A stretch of 8,374 nt of DNA, taken from contig JAEWSK010000153.1 of assembly GCA_023398345.1 (NCBI GenBank), positions 1-8,374 of the forward strand. Reading direction: 5' to 3'. Both the position numbers and the translations under genes were made by a program. Every line of letters begins with the position of its first letter. Position 1 is the stretch's first letter. This stretch comes from Armatimonadota bacterium (GTDB lineage: Bacteria > Armatimonadota > UBA5829). This document shows positions 1 to 5,646 of the stretch, piece after piece. The notes under the pieces are model-generated. The model worked only from the letters and a program-made list of their open reading frames with translations. It was not told the origin of the DNA and did not search any database.

Positions 1-93
1 GTCCACCCGTTCCCATTCCGAACACGGTAGTTAAGCCCACCAGGGCCGACGATACTTGGGCGCAAGGCCCCGGGAAAATAGGTCGTCGCCAGG
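1..93 (+). rRNA. rrf: 5S ribosomal RNA, 3' part (5' end cut by the window edge)
   Basis: The first bases carry the conserved 5S loop B/C segment (CCGTTCCCATTCCGAACACG, then GTTAAGCCC). The D/E arm follows, and the 3' strand of the closing helix ends in GTCGTCGCCAGG at about position 93. The usual 5S length is about 117 nt, so roughly 24 nt of the 5' end, including the other strand of the closing helix, lie outside the window. A strong intrinsic terminator starts about 10 nt downstream, which fits the last gene of an rRNA operon. Whether 16S and 23S precede it cannot be seen here. Confidence 0.95.
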
Positions 94-103
94 TTTTGTT
101 TAT

Positions 104-151
104 AAAGAAGCCACGGTTTGATTTGCAAATCAACCCGTGGCTTCTTTTTTT
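104..151 (+). terminator. Intrinsic terminator after 5S rRNA
   Basis: This is a nearly perfect 22-bp inverted repeat: the arm 104-125 pairs with 126-147 with a single T/C mismatch. The centre is TTTGCAAA, so only a minimal loop remains. The 3' arm runs directly into a T run (145-151). Stem length, the GC-rich core (GCCACGG with CCGTGGC) and the U tract make this a textbook rho-independent terminator for the rRNA transcript. Confidence 0.93.
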
Positions 152-604
152 GCGACAATCAACTGACGTGATTGGCGGCGACGCCATGGATCAGCGGGTA
201 TGCCTACAACGGTCTCACAAATAGTTACGAGGCAGTCGCTTTGAAGATTCAGGCGACATGCCCGAATGGCCTATTGCTTCGCTGGCTCTTATCATCTTTG
301 CCCCGAGTGTGATTTTTTGCATTCTCAAGATGCACCGTTGCCGATAATCGTTCACTTGCACTTGTCTATAACATTCACAAAATACTGGTAATTGCTTCAG
401 CACAACTGCGTCCTCTTAAACGGCATAACTCTCATGTAAGCAACAATTGAAGATTGAAAAAGTGAATATCCAATTTTTTTAGAAGCGTGCGATTGGGGCA
501 GACGTCGGAGTTGTGTAGCGCTCAATACTGAGTTTTTTGCTTATAGAGAATTGAGTCTTGGGCATTGTGTGACGATGTGTTTGCCTGGCCGCCGAAACGC
601 TGAT
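152..604. other. Long intergenic stretch with no supported gene
   Basis: No recognisable protein, tRNA or mobile element is visible between the 5S terminator and the riboswitch. A minus-strand ORF of 62 codons (403 down to 215) has a Shine-Dalgarno-like AAGAGGA about 7 nt before its GTG start, but its product resembles nothing I know and it is not called as a gene. Around 455-480 a short ATTG/CAAT stem followed by seven T residues is a very weak terminator-like element. The promoter for the riboswitch transcript should lie in the right-hand part, but no good -35/-10 pair was identified. Confidence 0.5.
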
Positions 605-756
605 TTTACGAGACACCGATAAGGGCAAATCCCGAGTGATCGGGAGACGCAAAGCCCACGGGGCTCTTTGGGCCGGAGATAGTAACCCGCATCCGCTAAG
701 TGAGGGATTCCGGGGTCCGGATATCGAGAGCTGGCCGGGCTGCCGAAAGTCTATGG
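605..756 (+). ncRNA. GEMM-I riboswitch aptamer (cyclic-di-GMP-I type)
   Basis: The conserved core appears in order. AGGGCAAA is at 622-629. A 6-bp stem TCCCGA/TCGGGA (630-635 with 640-645) is capped by a GTGA tetraloop of the GNRA class. GACGCAAAGCC (646-656) follows, then a long second hairpin whose base pairs GCTCT (663-667) with AGAGC (727-731), then CCGGGCTGCCG (735-745). In the known family the GNRA loop docks on the second hairpin and the ligand sits at the helix junction. The middle G of AGGG, which corresponds to the ligand-contacting G20 of the Vibrio Vc2 aptamer, is present; this favours c-di-GMP over the cGAMP-binding variants that carry A there. The second hairpin is longer than usual, with an inner CCGGA/TCCGG stem (673-677 with 709-713 or 716-720). 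The gene it controls is unclear: the next good ribosome binding site belongs to a 35-codon ORF at 861, and the activase gene starts over 300 nt away. Exact outer boundaries are estimated. Confidence 0.8.
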
Positions 757-780
757 CATGTGAATCGCCTGCCGGTGTCT
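611..780 (+). promoter_or_regulatory. Long-range helix enclosing the riboswitch (possible P1 or expression platform)
   Basis: AGACACCG at 611-618 is the exact reverse complement of CGGTGTCT at 773-780. This gives an 8-bp helix that encloses the whole aptamer. A competing closer pairing uses the same 5' strand: AGAC 611-614 with GTCT 749-752, or CC-ATA 616-621 with TATGG 752-756. Two mutually exclusive partners for one strand next to the ligand pocket are what an expression platform would use. No clear U-tract terminator follows, so the output mode is not evident. Confidence 0.4.
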
Positions 781-860
781 GGAAAGGGGGGTACTTGGCG
801 GGATAATCGTATAGCCGGGCGCTCCGCGCAGTTTTGCCGGGGTTCATCGAGGACGGTTTT

Positions 861-968
861 ATGTTGTGCGAGTTTGCCGTTCACGCTGAGCCGAGGTGGT
901 TGCGGGGCCCCGGCGTTTTCTTGTACACTGTGGGAACAAGTCTTACACTAACGAGGTCTAGCAATTAG
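861..968 (+). CDS. Candidate small ORF downstream of the riboswitch (35 codons, unrecognised)
   Basis: The reading frame runs from ATG 861 to TAG 966-968 and encodes 35 residues beginning MLCEFAVHAEPRW, with a hydrophobic middle (GVFLYTVGTSL). The reason to list it is the GAGGA motif at 849-853 with a 7-nt spacer, the first convincing translation start after the riboswitch. Against it, the peptide matches nothing I recognise, the length is within what chance allows, and a promoter for the next gene (921-949) lies inside it. It could be a leader peptide, a small regulated protein, a gene remnant or noise. No anti-Shine-Dalgarno pairing with the aptamer was found. Confidence 0.2.
   Translation: MLCEFAVHAEPRWLRGPGVFLYTVGTSLTLTRSSN
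921..949 (+). promoter_or_regulatory. Sigma70-like promoter upstream of the activase gene
   Basis: TTGTAC (921-926) and TACACT (944-949) are separated by exactly 17 nt, close to the TTGACA/TATAAT consensus. The start of transcription would fall near 956. That gives a leader of about 110 nt before the ATG at 1065, which contains the strong hairpin at 978-1048. If used, this promoter would transcribe the activase independently of the upstream riboswitch. Confidence 0.55.
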
Positions 969-977
969 CGAAGGTCG

Positions 978-1048
978 GGGCGGCACGCGATTACAATAAA
1001 CCGGCTCTTGTGTCGGGCTTGTAGTTCCCATTGCGATGCCGCCCTTTT
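978..1048 (+). promoter_or_regulatory. Long GC-rich hairpin in the activase leader (possible attenuator)
   Basis: GGGCGGCA (978-985) pairs with TGCCGCCC (1037-1044). The stem continues with CGC (986-988) against GCG (1033-1035) across a single bulged A, then GAT against ATT. Further in, ACAA (993-996) pairs with TTGT (1019-1022) and CCGGC (1001-1005) with GTCGG (1012-1016). The 3' arm is followed by TTTT (1045-1048). This could be an intrinsic terminator acting as an attenuator for the gene at 1065, or a terminator for transcription arriving from the riboswitch side. The T run is short, and the structure matches no riboswitch class I know. Confidence 0.5.
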
Positions 1049-1064
1049 CGCATATTGACATTAA

Positions 1065-1859
1065 ATGAAAAGGACAGATTTTTTGATAACTGCCGGGGTT
1101 GATATTGGTTCGCTGAGCACGGATGCTGTAATTCTCATCGGCGATCAAATAGCTTCATATGCGATTGTGCCGACTCTTTCGAGCAGTGAGTCGGCGGCTA
1201 AGTTGGCATATGAGCAGGCGCTTGCATCTGCTGGTCTGAGTTCGAGTGATATAGAAAAAGTCGTGTCCACGGGCTACGGCCGCGCCAGTATTGATTTTTC
1301 GTTTAAGACTGTCACTGAGATAACCTGCCACGCAATCGGCGCGCGGATGCTGTATCCAGAAGCGAGAACGGTGATTGATATAGGAGGGCAGGACAGCAAA
1401 GTCATACGGATTTCCAGCGATGGATGTGTCGATGACTTTGCGATGAATGACAAGTGCGCTGCTGGTACCGGTCGATTTCTTGAGGTAATGGCGCGGTCGC
1501 TCGATACCGATCTCGAGTCCCTTGGGCATTTGTCGTCACTTGCGACCGAGGACGTGCGCATATCGAGCACATGCACGGTTTTTGCTGAGTCCGAAGTAGT
1601 AGCGCTAGTTGCAGGTGGTGCTGCCAAGCAGGATATTATTCGAGGGCTTCACCGCTCGGTTGCCGAGCGGGTTTATGCGATGGTTGCGCGTTTGCGCGCT
1701 GTGGGGCCGTTTGTGATGACGGGTGGGGTGGCTAAGAACTCCGGTGTGCGAGTCGCGCTAGAAGAACGATTAAACGCGAAGCTGTTAGCGCCGGACGAAC
1801 CACAGATTGTCGGTGCGCTCGGCGCTGCAATCGCTGCCACAAGAATTATTGCAGGCTAG
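1065..1859 (+). CDS. 2-Hydroxyacyl-CoA dehydratase activase-type ATPase (BadF/BadG/BcrA/BcrD, HgdC-like)
   Basis: This 264-residue protein has the ASKHA ATPase fold of HgdC/FldI-type activators. Phosphate-1 motif: AGVDIGSLSTDAVIL (about 10-24). Phosphate-2 region: IDIGGQDSK (104-112). The family signature NDKCAAGTGRFLE (128-140) and STCTVFAESEV (168-178) supply Cys131 and Cys170, the two cysteines that in HgdC hold the [4Fe-4S] cluster bridging the homodimer. MTGGVAKN (218-225) is the adenosine-binding motif. The known role is ATP-driven electron transfer into a 2-hydroxyacyl-CoA dehydratase or benzoyl-CoA reductase in anaerobes; many orphan homologues have no known partner. No dehydratase subunit gene is visible here, so the substrate is unknown. 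ATG 1065 has no ribosome binding site and follows a TAA directly. TTG at 1083 has AAAAGGA (1068-1074) 8 nt upstream and would give MITAGVDIGS, the usual family start. Length is normal. The gene converges on the LptD-like gene. Confidence 0.88.
   Translation: MKRTDFLITAGVDIGSLSTDAVILIGDQIASYAIVPTLSSSESAAKLAYEQALASAGLSSSDIEKVVSTGYGRASIDFSFKTVTEITCHAIGARMLYPEARTVIDIGGQDSKVIRISSDGCVDDFAMNDKCAAGTGRFLEVMARSLDTDLESLGHLSSLATEDVRISSTCTVFAESEVVALVAGGAAKQDIIRGLHRSVAERVYAMVARLRAVGPFVMTGGVAKNSGVRVALEERLNAKLLAPDEPQIVGALGAAIAATRIIAG
1068..1074 (+). promoter_or_regulatory. Ribosome binding site favouring a TTG start at 1083
   Basis: AAAAGGA ends 8 nt before TTG 1083 and lies inside the longer ATG-1065 reading frame. 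The region before ATG 1065 (CATATTGACATTAA) has no purine-rich site. Translation from 1083 removes six residues and places the glycine-rich phosphate loop at the N terminus, as in typical activases. Confidence 0.5.
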
Positions 1860-1889
1860 ATTTGTTGCTTTGCCAACGCTTAGCTTTTT
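1855..1889 (+). terminator. Weak intrinsic terminator candidate after the activase gene
   Basis: GCTA (1855-1858, overlapping the stop codon) pairs with TAGC (1881-1884), and GTTG pairs with CAAC inside it across an internal loop. TTTTT (1885-1889) follows. The stem is interrupted and AT-leaning, so this is only a candidate. It lies in the 49-bp gap between two convergent genes, where a terminator is expected. Confidence 0.35.
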
Positions 1890-1908
1890 GGACATCCATA
1901 CTTTATAA

Positions 1909-4326
1909 CTAATATACTTGCCCCACGCTCGTGTCCAAAGCCTGACCGAAGTTGCCCATGCCGAAGTTGTCGAGATACGGAAACGCCTTTATGCGCATGT
2001 TAAAGTAAATGCCCTGGTTGTGGTAGAACCCGCCTTGATCGACAAATATGACAGATGCTTCCCAACAGTGCAGATCACGCGTTATTTTTATGCTGCGGTA
2101 GTCAAAACTGTTTGTCGTTCCATCCCACCCGGCTAGTGCCTGCACATGCAATTTATCGCCCACTGGTGTTTCTAATGCGCCTTTAATTACGGCGAGTTCA
2201 CTGGTAAGTGGGTTGTAGCGCGAGCCAATATCGAGCTTGAACTCTTTTCCAGCTCTAATTCTAACTTGATTTATGACCTGCCGCCACTGAGAGTTGTTGA
2301 AGTCGTAGCCGGTGGCCGTATAAAACAGTAAGCTTGGCGACGCCTGTATGCTGAATCTGAGCACCGAGTCCTGCCAAGGCGATGACGGCTGCTGAAAATT
2401 ATAGCCGCCTATCAGGCTGAACTTAAACTTGTCGCTTTGATTGATGTCTAGGTTTGCATTGAGAATATTATACTTTCCAACATAGTCAAATCGAAACGGC
2501 GTATATCCGCGCGGTTGCTGGTAGCGATATGTCAGGGCAAAAGTAGAAGTATTAGTCAAATTCTTTGATAATTGTGCGCTTGCATCTAAAGAGTACTGCG
2601 CTGTGTTGTCACTATAGGCAAATTGCTTGAAGCCTCCTCCAAATAGCGCAGTCCATGTGTTTGATATTTTGTGCGGAGTGCTCGGTGTGTTGATGTCGAT
2701 TAGTGTTCTGTCCCTTTGTATAGACGGAAGCTGCGTGAACTTGCCATAACTGAAGCTCAGACGCCCTGGGATATTGAATGGCAGGAAATTGCCCAGCCGT
2801 GCTGTGTCCGATGATATTGAAAGCTCCGGTAGCTTTTCAATGCCGCCGTAAACTCCCTTGCCGACGAATGCTTCATCGCTGAGGTCGGTGAGTTGCTGCG
2901 CTGACAAGCCCCAATCGTATTTATCTCCTCTTTTGGAGTAAAGCGTCTGCGAAACCAGTCTGGCGCGCGTGCCATTGCTGTAGTTGTAGCCCGTGTAGGC
3001 AAAGCTAGTGTTGAGGTAAGTTTTTGAGTCGAACGTGCGCTTGTCGATAAGACTGCCCGTTAATGTCTCGGTGCGCGTATAGACGCTGCTGACGGATTGA
3101 CCTATTGCGAGCGATGTTTTTGAGTTTTCCAGGGAGCGCGTAAACGACAGCTTGTTTTCAAAAGACATGCTCTGTGGCGCATATGTGTAACTGTTTGAAC
3201 GCAAGTCGCTGGATATTGCTAATAGCACGTCGCCAAACAGCATCTGCGAGTGGTTGAATCGACCAGTGAGCGTGGTTTTGCTTATATTTTTGTCGTTAAG
3301 AGCATAGAGATATATTTCGCCTTTGCCGCCGACGGTTTTGTAATAGTTTTGCACGCCTATGCCGATACCTTTGCGCTGCATCAGATCGGCGTTTAAAAAC
3401 GTCATACTTGATTTTGATGCAGATGCCGTATAGCCTAGTTTAACATAGGCCCCTTCTTCGGCGGAATTTCCTATCCTGGGGATTAAGCTCGGGTTTTTTG
3501 TTATCTCTTTTATAGGGAATGTCACTCTTCGCAATGTGACGAGCCGCCGTCCGAGCGCTGTAAAAGTGGCATGTCTAAAAACTATCTTGTCGTTTGGAAA
3601 AACAGACACGCTTCTTGCGGTCAAGTCATAGTGTGTGTGTGGCAGATCGCACGTTGTAATATCCGCATCTTTTATGGACATCTGCCGGTCACGAATTCCC
3701 GAGACTTCAGTTGCTCCGGCAAAAACAGGCGCGCGCAGTTTGCCTTTTGCGAACTCTGGCGTGATTGTCGTTTTAGCTGGTTTGACGGACCAGTCGAGTT
3801 TATCTATATTAAACTCAACTCGCTCGCCGTGCGCTTCCTGCACGCCAATTTTAAAGCAGACGTTGCCTTCAAAAACAGCGAGTCTTGTTTTATAGTCAAC
3901 TTCGCCCTTTGCGGCAGTGACAATCAAGTTGCGGTATCGCGCTGTGACGTTTCCGCAGACTGTTGTCAGCAGCGGTTTGTCGTTTTCAAATGTTGTGCGC
4001 ACGTGGTCGGCGTAGAATGCGATGCAATTGCCCGGCAGTTCTGTGACCGGCTGAGGGTGTGGAACCGGCCCGACGGGTGTTGATGGCTCGATTGGCGATG
4101 GTATTTCATTGATAGGGCCGGAGACCTGATCGCCGGTTTTTACTTGATCTTCGGGAGACTTTGCGGTGTTTGTGGACGGCTCGGACCATGGCGCGGGTTC
4201 GGCGGGAAGTGTCACATCGACGGCTAATACCGCGGACGCATACACGACCACCAGAGTGAGACATACTATCAGCGTACGCGCAGCATTTTTCAAGTCGAAA
4301 GTCCAAAATTCAAAGTAAAGAGGCAA
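1909..4326 (-). CDS. lptD: LptD-like LPS-assembly outer-membrane protein (OstA domain plus beta-barrel)
   Basis: The product is 805 residues. An N-terminal signal peptide has its hydrophobic core at about 18-35 and a likely cut after SAVLA35. A proline-rich linker (40-98) follows. An OstA/LptA-like jellyroll repeat region (about 100-250, e.g. ADHVRTTFEN, AAKGEVDY, VFEGNV) precedes a long C-terminal region of alternating polar/hydrophobic strands typical of a 20-plus-strand barrel, ending in tyrosine. RDLHCWEAS (750-758) matches a motif seen near the C terminus of many LptD proteins. The known role is to insert LPS into the outer leaflet at the end of the Lpt bridge. Mature cysteines are 101, 124, 157, 226 and 754, so the paired C-terminal cysteines of E. 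coli LptD are not present. The called TTG start at 4326 adds 11 residues before a second TTG (4293) giving MKNAARTL, a more classical signal-peptide start with GGA about 8 nt upstream. It lies 44 bp after the permease gene, so the two are probably co-transcribed. Divergence makes the exact orthology slightly uncertain. Confidence 0.85.
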   Translation of the reverse strand: MPLYFEFWTFDLKNAARTLIVCLTLVVVYASAVLAVDVTLPAEPAPWSEPSTNTAKSPEDQVKTGDQVSGPINEIPSPIEPSTPVGPVPHPQPVTELPGNCIAFYADHVRTTFENDKPLLTTVCGNVTARYRNLIVTAAKGEVDYKTRLAVFEGNVCFKIGVQEAHGERVEFNIDKLDWSVKPAKTTITPEFAKGKLRAPVFAGATEVSGIRDRQMSIKDADITTCDLPHTHYDLTARSVSVFPNDKIVFRHATFTALGRRLVTLRRVTFPIKEITKNPSLIPRIGNSAEEGAYVKLGYTASASKSSMTFLNADLMQRKGIGIGVQNYYKTVGGKGEIYLYALNDKNISKTTLTGRFNHSQMLFGDVLLAISSDLRSNSYTYAPQSMSFENKLSFTRSLENSKTSLAIGQSVSSVYTRTETLTGSLIDKRTFDSKTYLNTSFAYTGYNYSNGTRARLVSQTLYSKRGDKYDWGLSAQQLTDLSDEAFVGKGVYGGIEKLPELSISSDTARLGNFLPFNIPGRLSFSYGKFTQLPSIQRDRTLIDINTPSTPHKISNTWTALFGGGFKQFAYSDNTAQYSLDASAQLSKNLTNTSTFALTYRYQQPRGYTPFRFDYVGKYNILNANLDINQSDKFKFSLIGGYNFQQPSSPWQDSVLRFSIQASPSLLFYTATGYDFNNSQWRQVINQVRIRAGKEFKLDIGSRYNPLTSELAVIKGALETPVGDKLHVQALAGWDGTTNSFDYRSIKITRDLHCWEASVIFVDQGGFYHNQGIYFNMRIKAFPYLDNFGMGNFGQALDTSVGQVY

Positions 4327-4370
4327 GCTCTCTGACTTTATAAGTTAGACTTTTGATACGCGACTTCCTT

Positions 4371-5453
4371 CTATTCCGCCTTCCAAAGCAACAAAGCTCC
4401 AAGCGCAGTGAAGATAATCACTTCACTCCAGCCCGCGATTGCAGGTGATAGCCCGCCCGTTTCGCCGAGCACTCGGCTGAATAGTATGACGTTCCAATAG
4501 AAGAATAAAATAATAATCCCGATGAGCACGCCCATAAACCCGCCGCCGCGTCCAAATTTTATGCTCATCGGGCCGACGCAGAGCATGAGCACGAGCGAGC
4601 TGAGTGGGATTGCGAGCTTATAGCCGTATTCAAGTTGATATTTGTCGGCGTTTAGTCCACCTTTGCGCAATACGCTCATCTGCTCTTGAAGCTCTCCAAT
4701 CGACATTGCCTCTGCCGACTTTTGCGATTTATTGATGTAGTCGGTGAGCGCATGGCGCAAATTGAGCTGCATAGTCTTGAAATGCCCGTAAACCTCTGGG
4801 TTGCCGGAGTTGTCCATCCGAAATATAGTGCCATTGTGCAGCGTCCACATTCGATTATGCTCAGTTGCGTATTCGGCGGTGGTCAATGTAGGAAAGCTGT
4901 TAACTGAGGTCGGCTGCTCATATATATGTACTTTTTGCAGCACCAAATCATTGCCATTTTGCTGGACTGTGTTTACATAAAAGCAATAGTTGTCGGCCCA
5001 AAAGACGACTTTTGCCTTTATCGGCAGTGGCCCGGGAGTGTTCCATAGCCGGCTAAATACTTTCGTGCTCTCTTTTTCTGCCCAAACCAACACTTTTTCT
5101 TGAAAAATATACGCCGTGCAGCAGATCAGCGCCCCCACTATAAATACGGGCAGCAGTATCCGCTTGACGCTGATTCCCGCCATTCGCATCATAGTTATTT
5201 CGCTGTCGCGAGCAAGCCTGCTGACTGCCAGCGAACAACCGAACAATGCTCCGGCGGGCAGAGCGAGCATAACAAAGTAGGGTGTTTTTAATAATATGTA
5301 GTAGAGCACCTGCGGCCACTGCGTCAGTCGGCTTACTATGAGGGCAATGTTGTTGTAGACTATGTTGCCGACGAGCAGGATCAGCACCACGGAGAATCCC
5401 GCGATGAAAGGAACTGTCATTTCTCTGGCAACGTATTTATCAAGTGTATTCAT
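4371..5453 (-). CDS. lptG: LptF/LptG-family LPS export permease (YjgP/YjgQ)
   Basis: The 360-residue product has the YjgP/YjgQ layout. Three N-terminal membrane segments lie at about 14-36, 50-75 and 100-117, a periplasmic jellyroll at 118-275, and three C-terminal membrane segments at about 279-297, 305-327 and 337-356. ARDSEITMMRMAGIS (81-95) is the conserved cytoplasmic coupling helix that contacts the LptB ATPase. The known role is the transmembrane half of the LptB2FG transporter, which extracts LPS from the inner membrane and hands it to the periplasmic bridge. Only one such gene is present; the partner permease and lptB must lie elsewhere, or the protein acts as a homodimer, so LptF versus LptG cannot be decided. 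The ATG is at 5453. An extended -10 promoter (TGTTATAAT) predicts a leader of only about 10 nt with no ribosome binding site. The LptD-like gene follows on the same strand. Confidence 0.92.
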   Translation of the reverse strand: MNTLDKYVAREMTVPFIAGFSVVLILLVGNIVYNNIALIVSRLTQWPQVLYYILLKTPYFVMLALPAGALFGCSLAVSRLARDSEITMMRMAGISVKRILLPVFIVGALICCTAYIFQEKVLVWAEKESTKVFSRLWNTPGPLPIKAKVVFWADNYCFYVNTVQQNGNDLVLQKVHIYEQPTSVNSFPTLTTAEYATEHNRMWTLHNGTIFRMDNSGNPEVYGHFKTMQLNLRHALTDYINKSQKSAEAMSIGELQEQMSVLRKGGLNADKYQLEYGYKLAIPLSSLVLMLCVGPMSIKFGRGGGFMGVLIGIIILFFYWNVILFSRVLGETGGLSPAIAGWSEVIIFTALGALLLWKAE

Positions 5454-5462
5454 TGGTGAGCC

Positions 5463-5478
5463 CGATTCGATTATAACA
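5463..5478 (-). promoter_or_regulatory. Extended -10 promoter of the lptG-lptD operon
   Basis: On the minus strand TG-T-TATAAT (complement of 5470-5478) is a perfect -10 hexamer with the extended TGn element. No good -35 is visible at 17 nt, as is common with extended -10 promoters. Transcription should start near 5463, leaving about 10 nt (GGGCTCACCA) before the ATG at 5453 and no Shine-Dalgarno sequence. Confidence 0.65.
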
Positions 5479-5611
5479 TACAGGTGATGGATGCGCGGAA
5501 ACGGACGGCGAGGATAGAAACTTTTTTATGAATTTCGCTGCAGGTGTGTTGCCCTCATCGTCCCATAATAGTTTTCGTGAATTTGATACGCACCCGGCTG
5601 TCTTCGGCGAG

Positions 5612-5640
5612 TTGCGCGACGCGGCTGGTTCAGCTATAAT
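5612..5640 (+). promoter_or_regulatory. Sigma70-like promoter of the ftsE-ftsX-envC operon
   Basis: TTGCGC (5612-5617) and TATAAT (5635-5640) are separated by 17 nt; the -10 is perfect. The predicted transcription start (about 5647) coincides with the GTG that opens the ftsE frame, which implies a leaderless or nearly leaderless mRNA. Confidence 0.7.
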
Positions 5641-5646
5641 TTCAGT

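Noticed and set aside
805..836. GCGC-TCC-GCGC mini-hairpin followed by AGTTTTG as a riboswitch terminator
   Set aside because: A 4-bp stem with a four-T run is too weak to call a terminator.
479..847. Minus-strand 122-codon ORF
   Set aside because: It lies antisense to the aptamer and its flanks, resembles no family, and is best explained as GC-rich structured RNA lacking stops on the other strand.
904..911. GGGGCCCC palindrome
   Set aside because: It is short and isolated with no paired site or half-site repeat nearby; chance in a GC-rich stretch.
700..951. Plus-strand 83-codon ORF
   Set aside because: It starts inside the riboswitch aptamer and has no ribosome binding site. Its arginine/serine-rich composition looks like translated structured RNA.
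3571..4083. 170-codon plus-strand ORF inside the LptD-like gene
   Set aside because: It is an antisense shadow of the OstA domain with no ribosome binding site and no recognisable domain.
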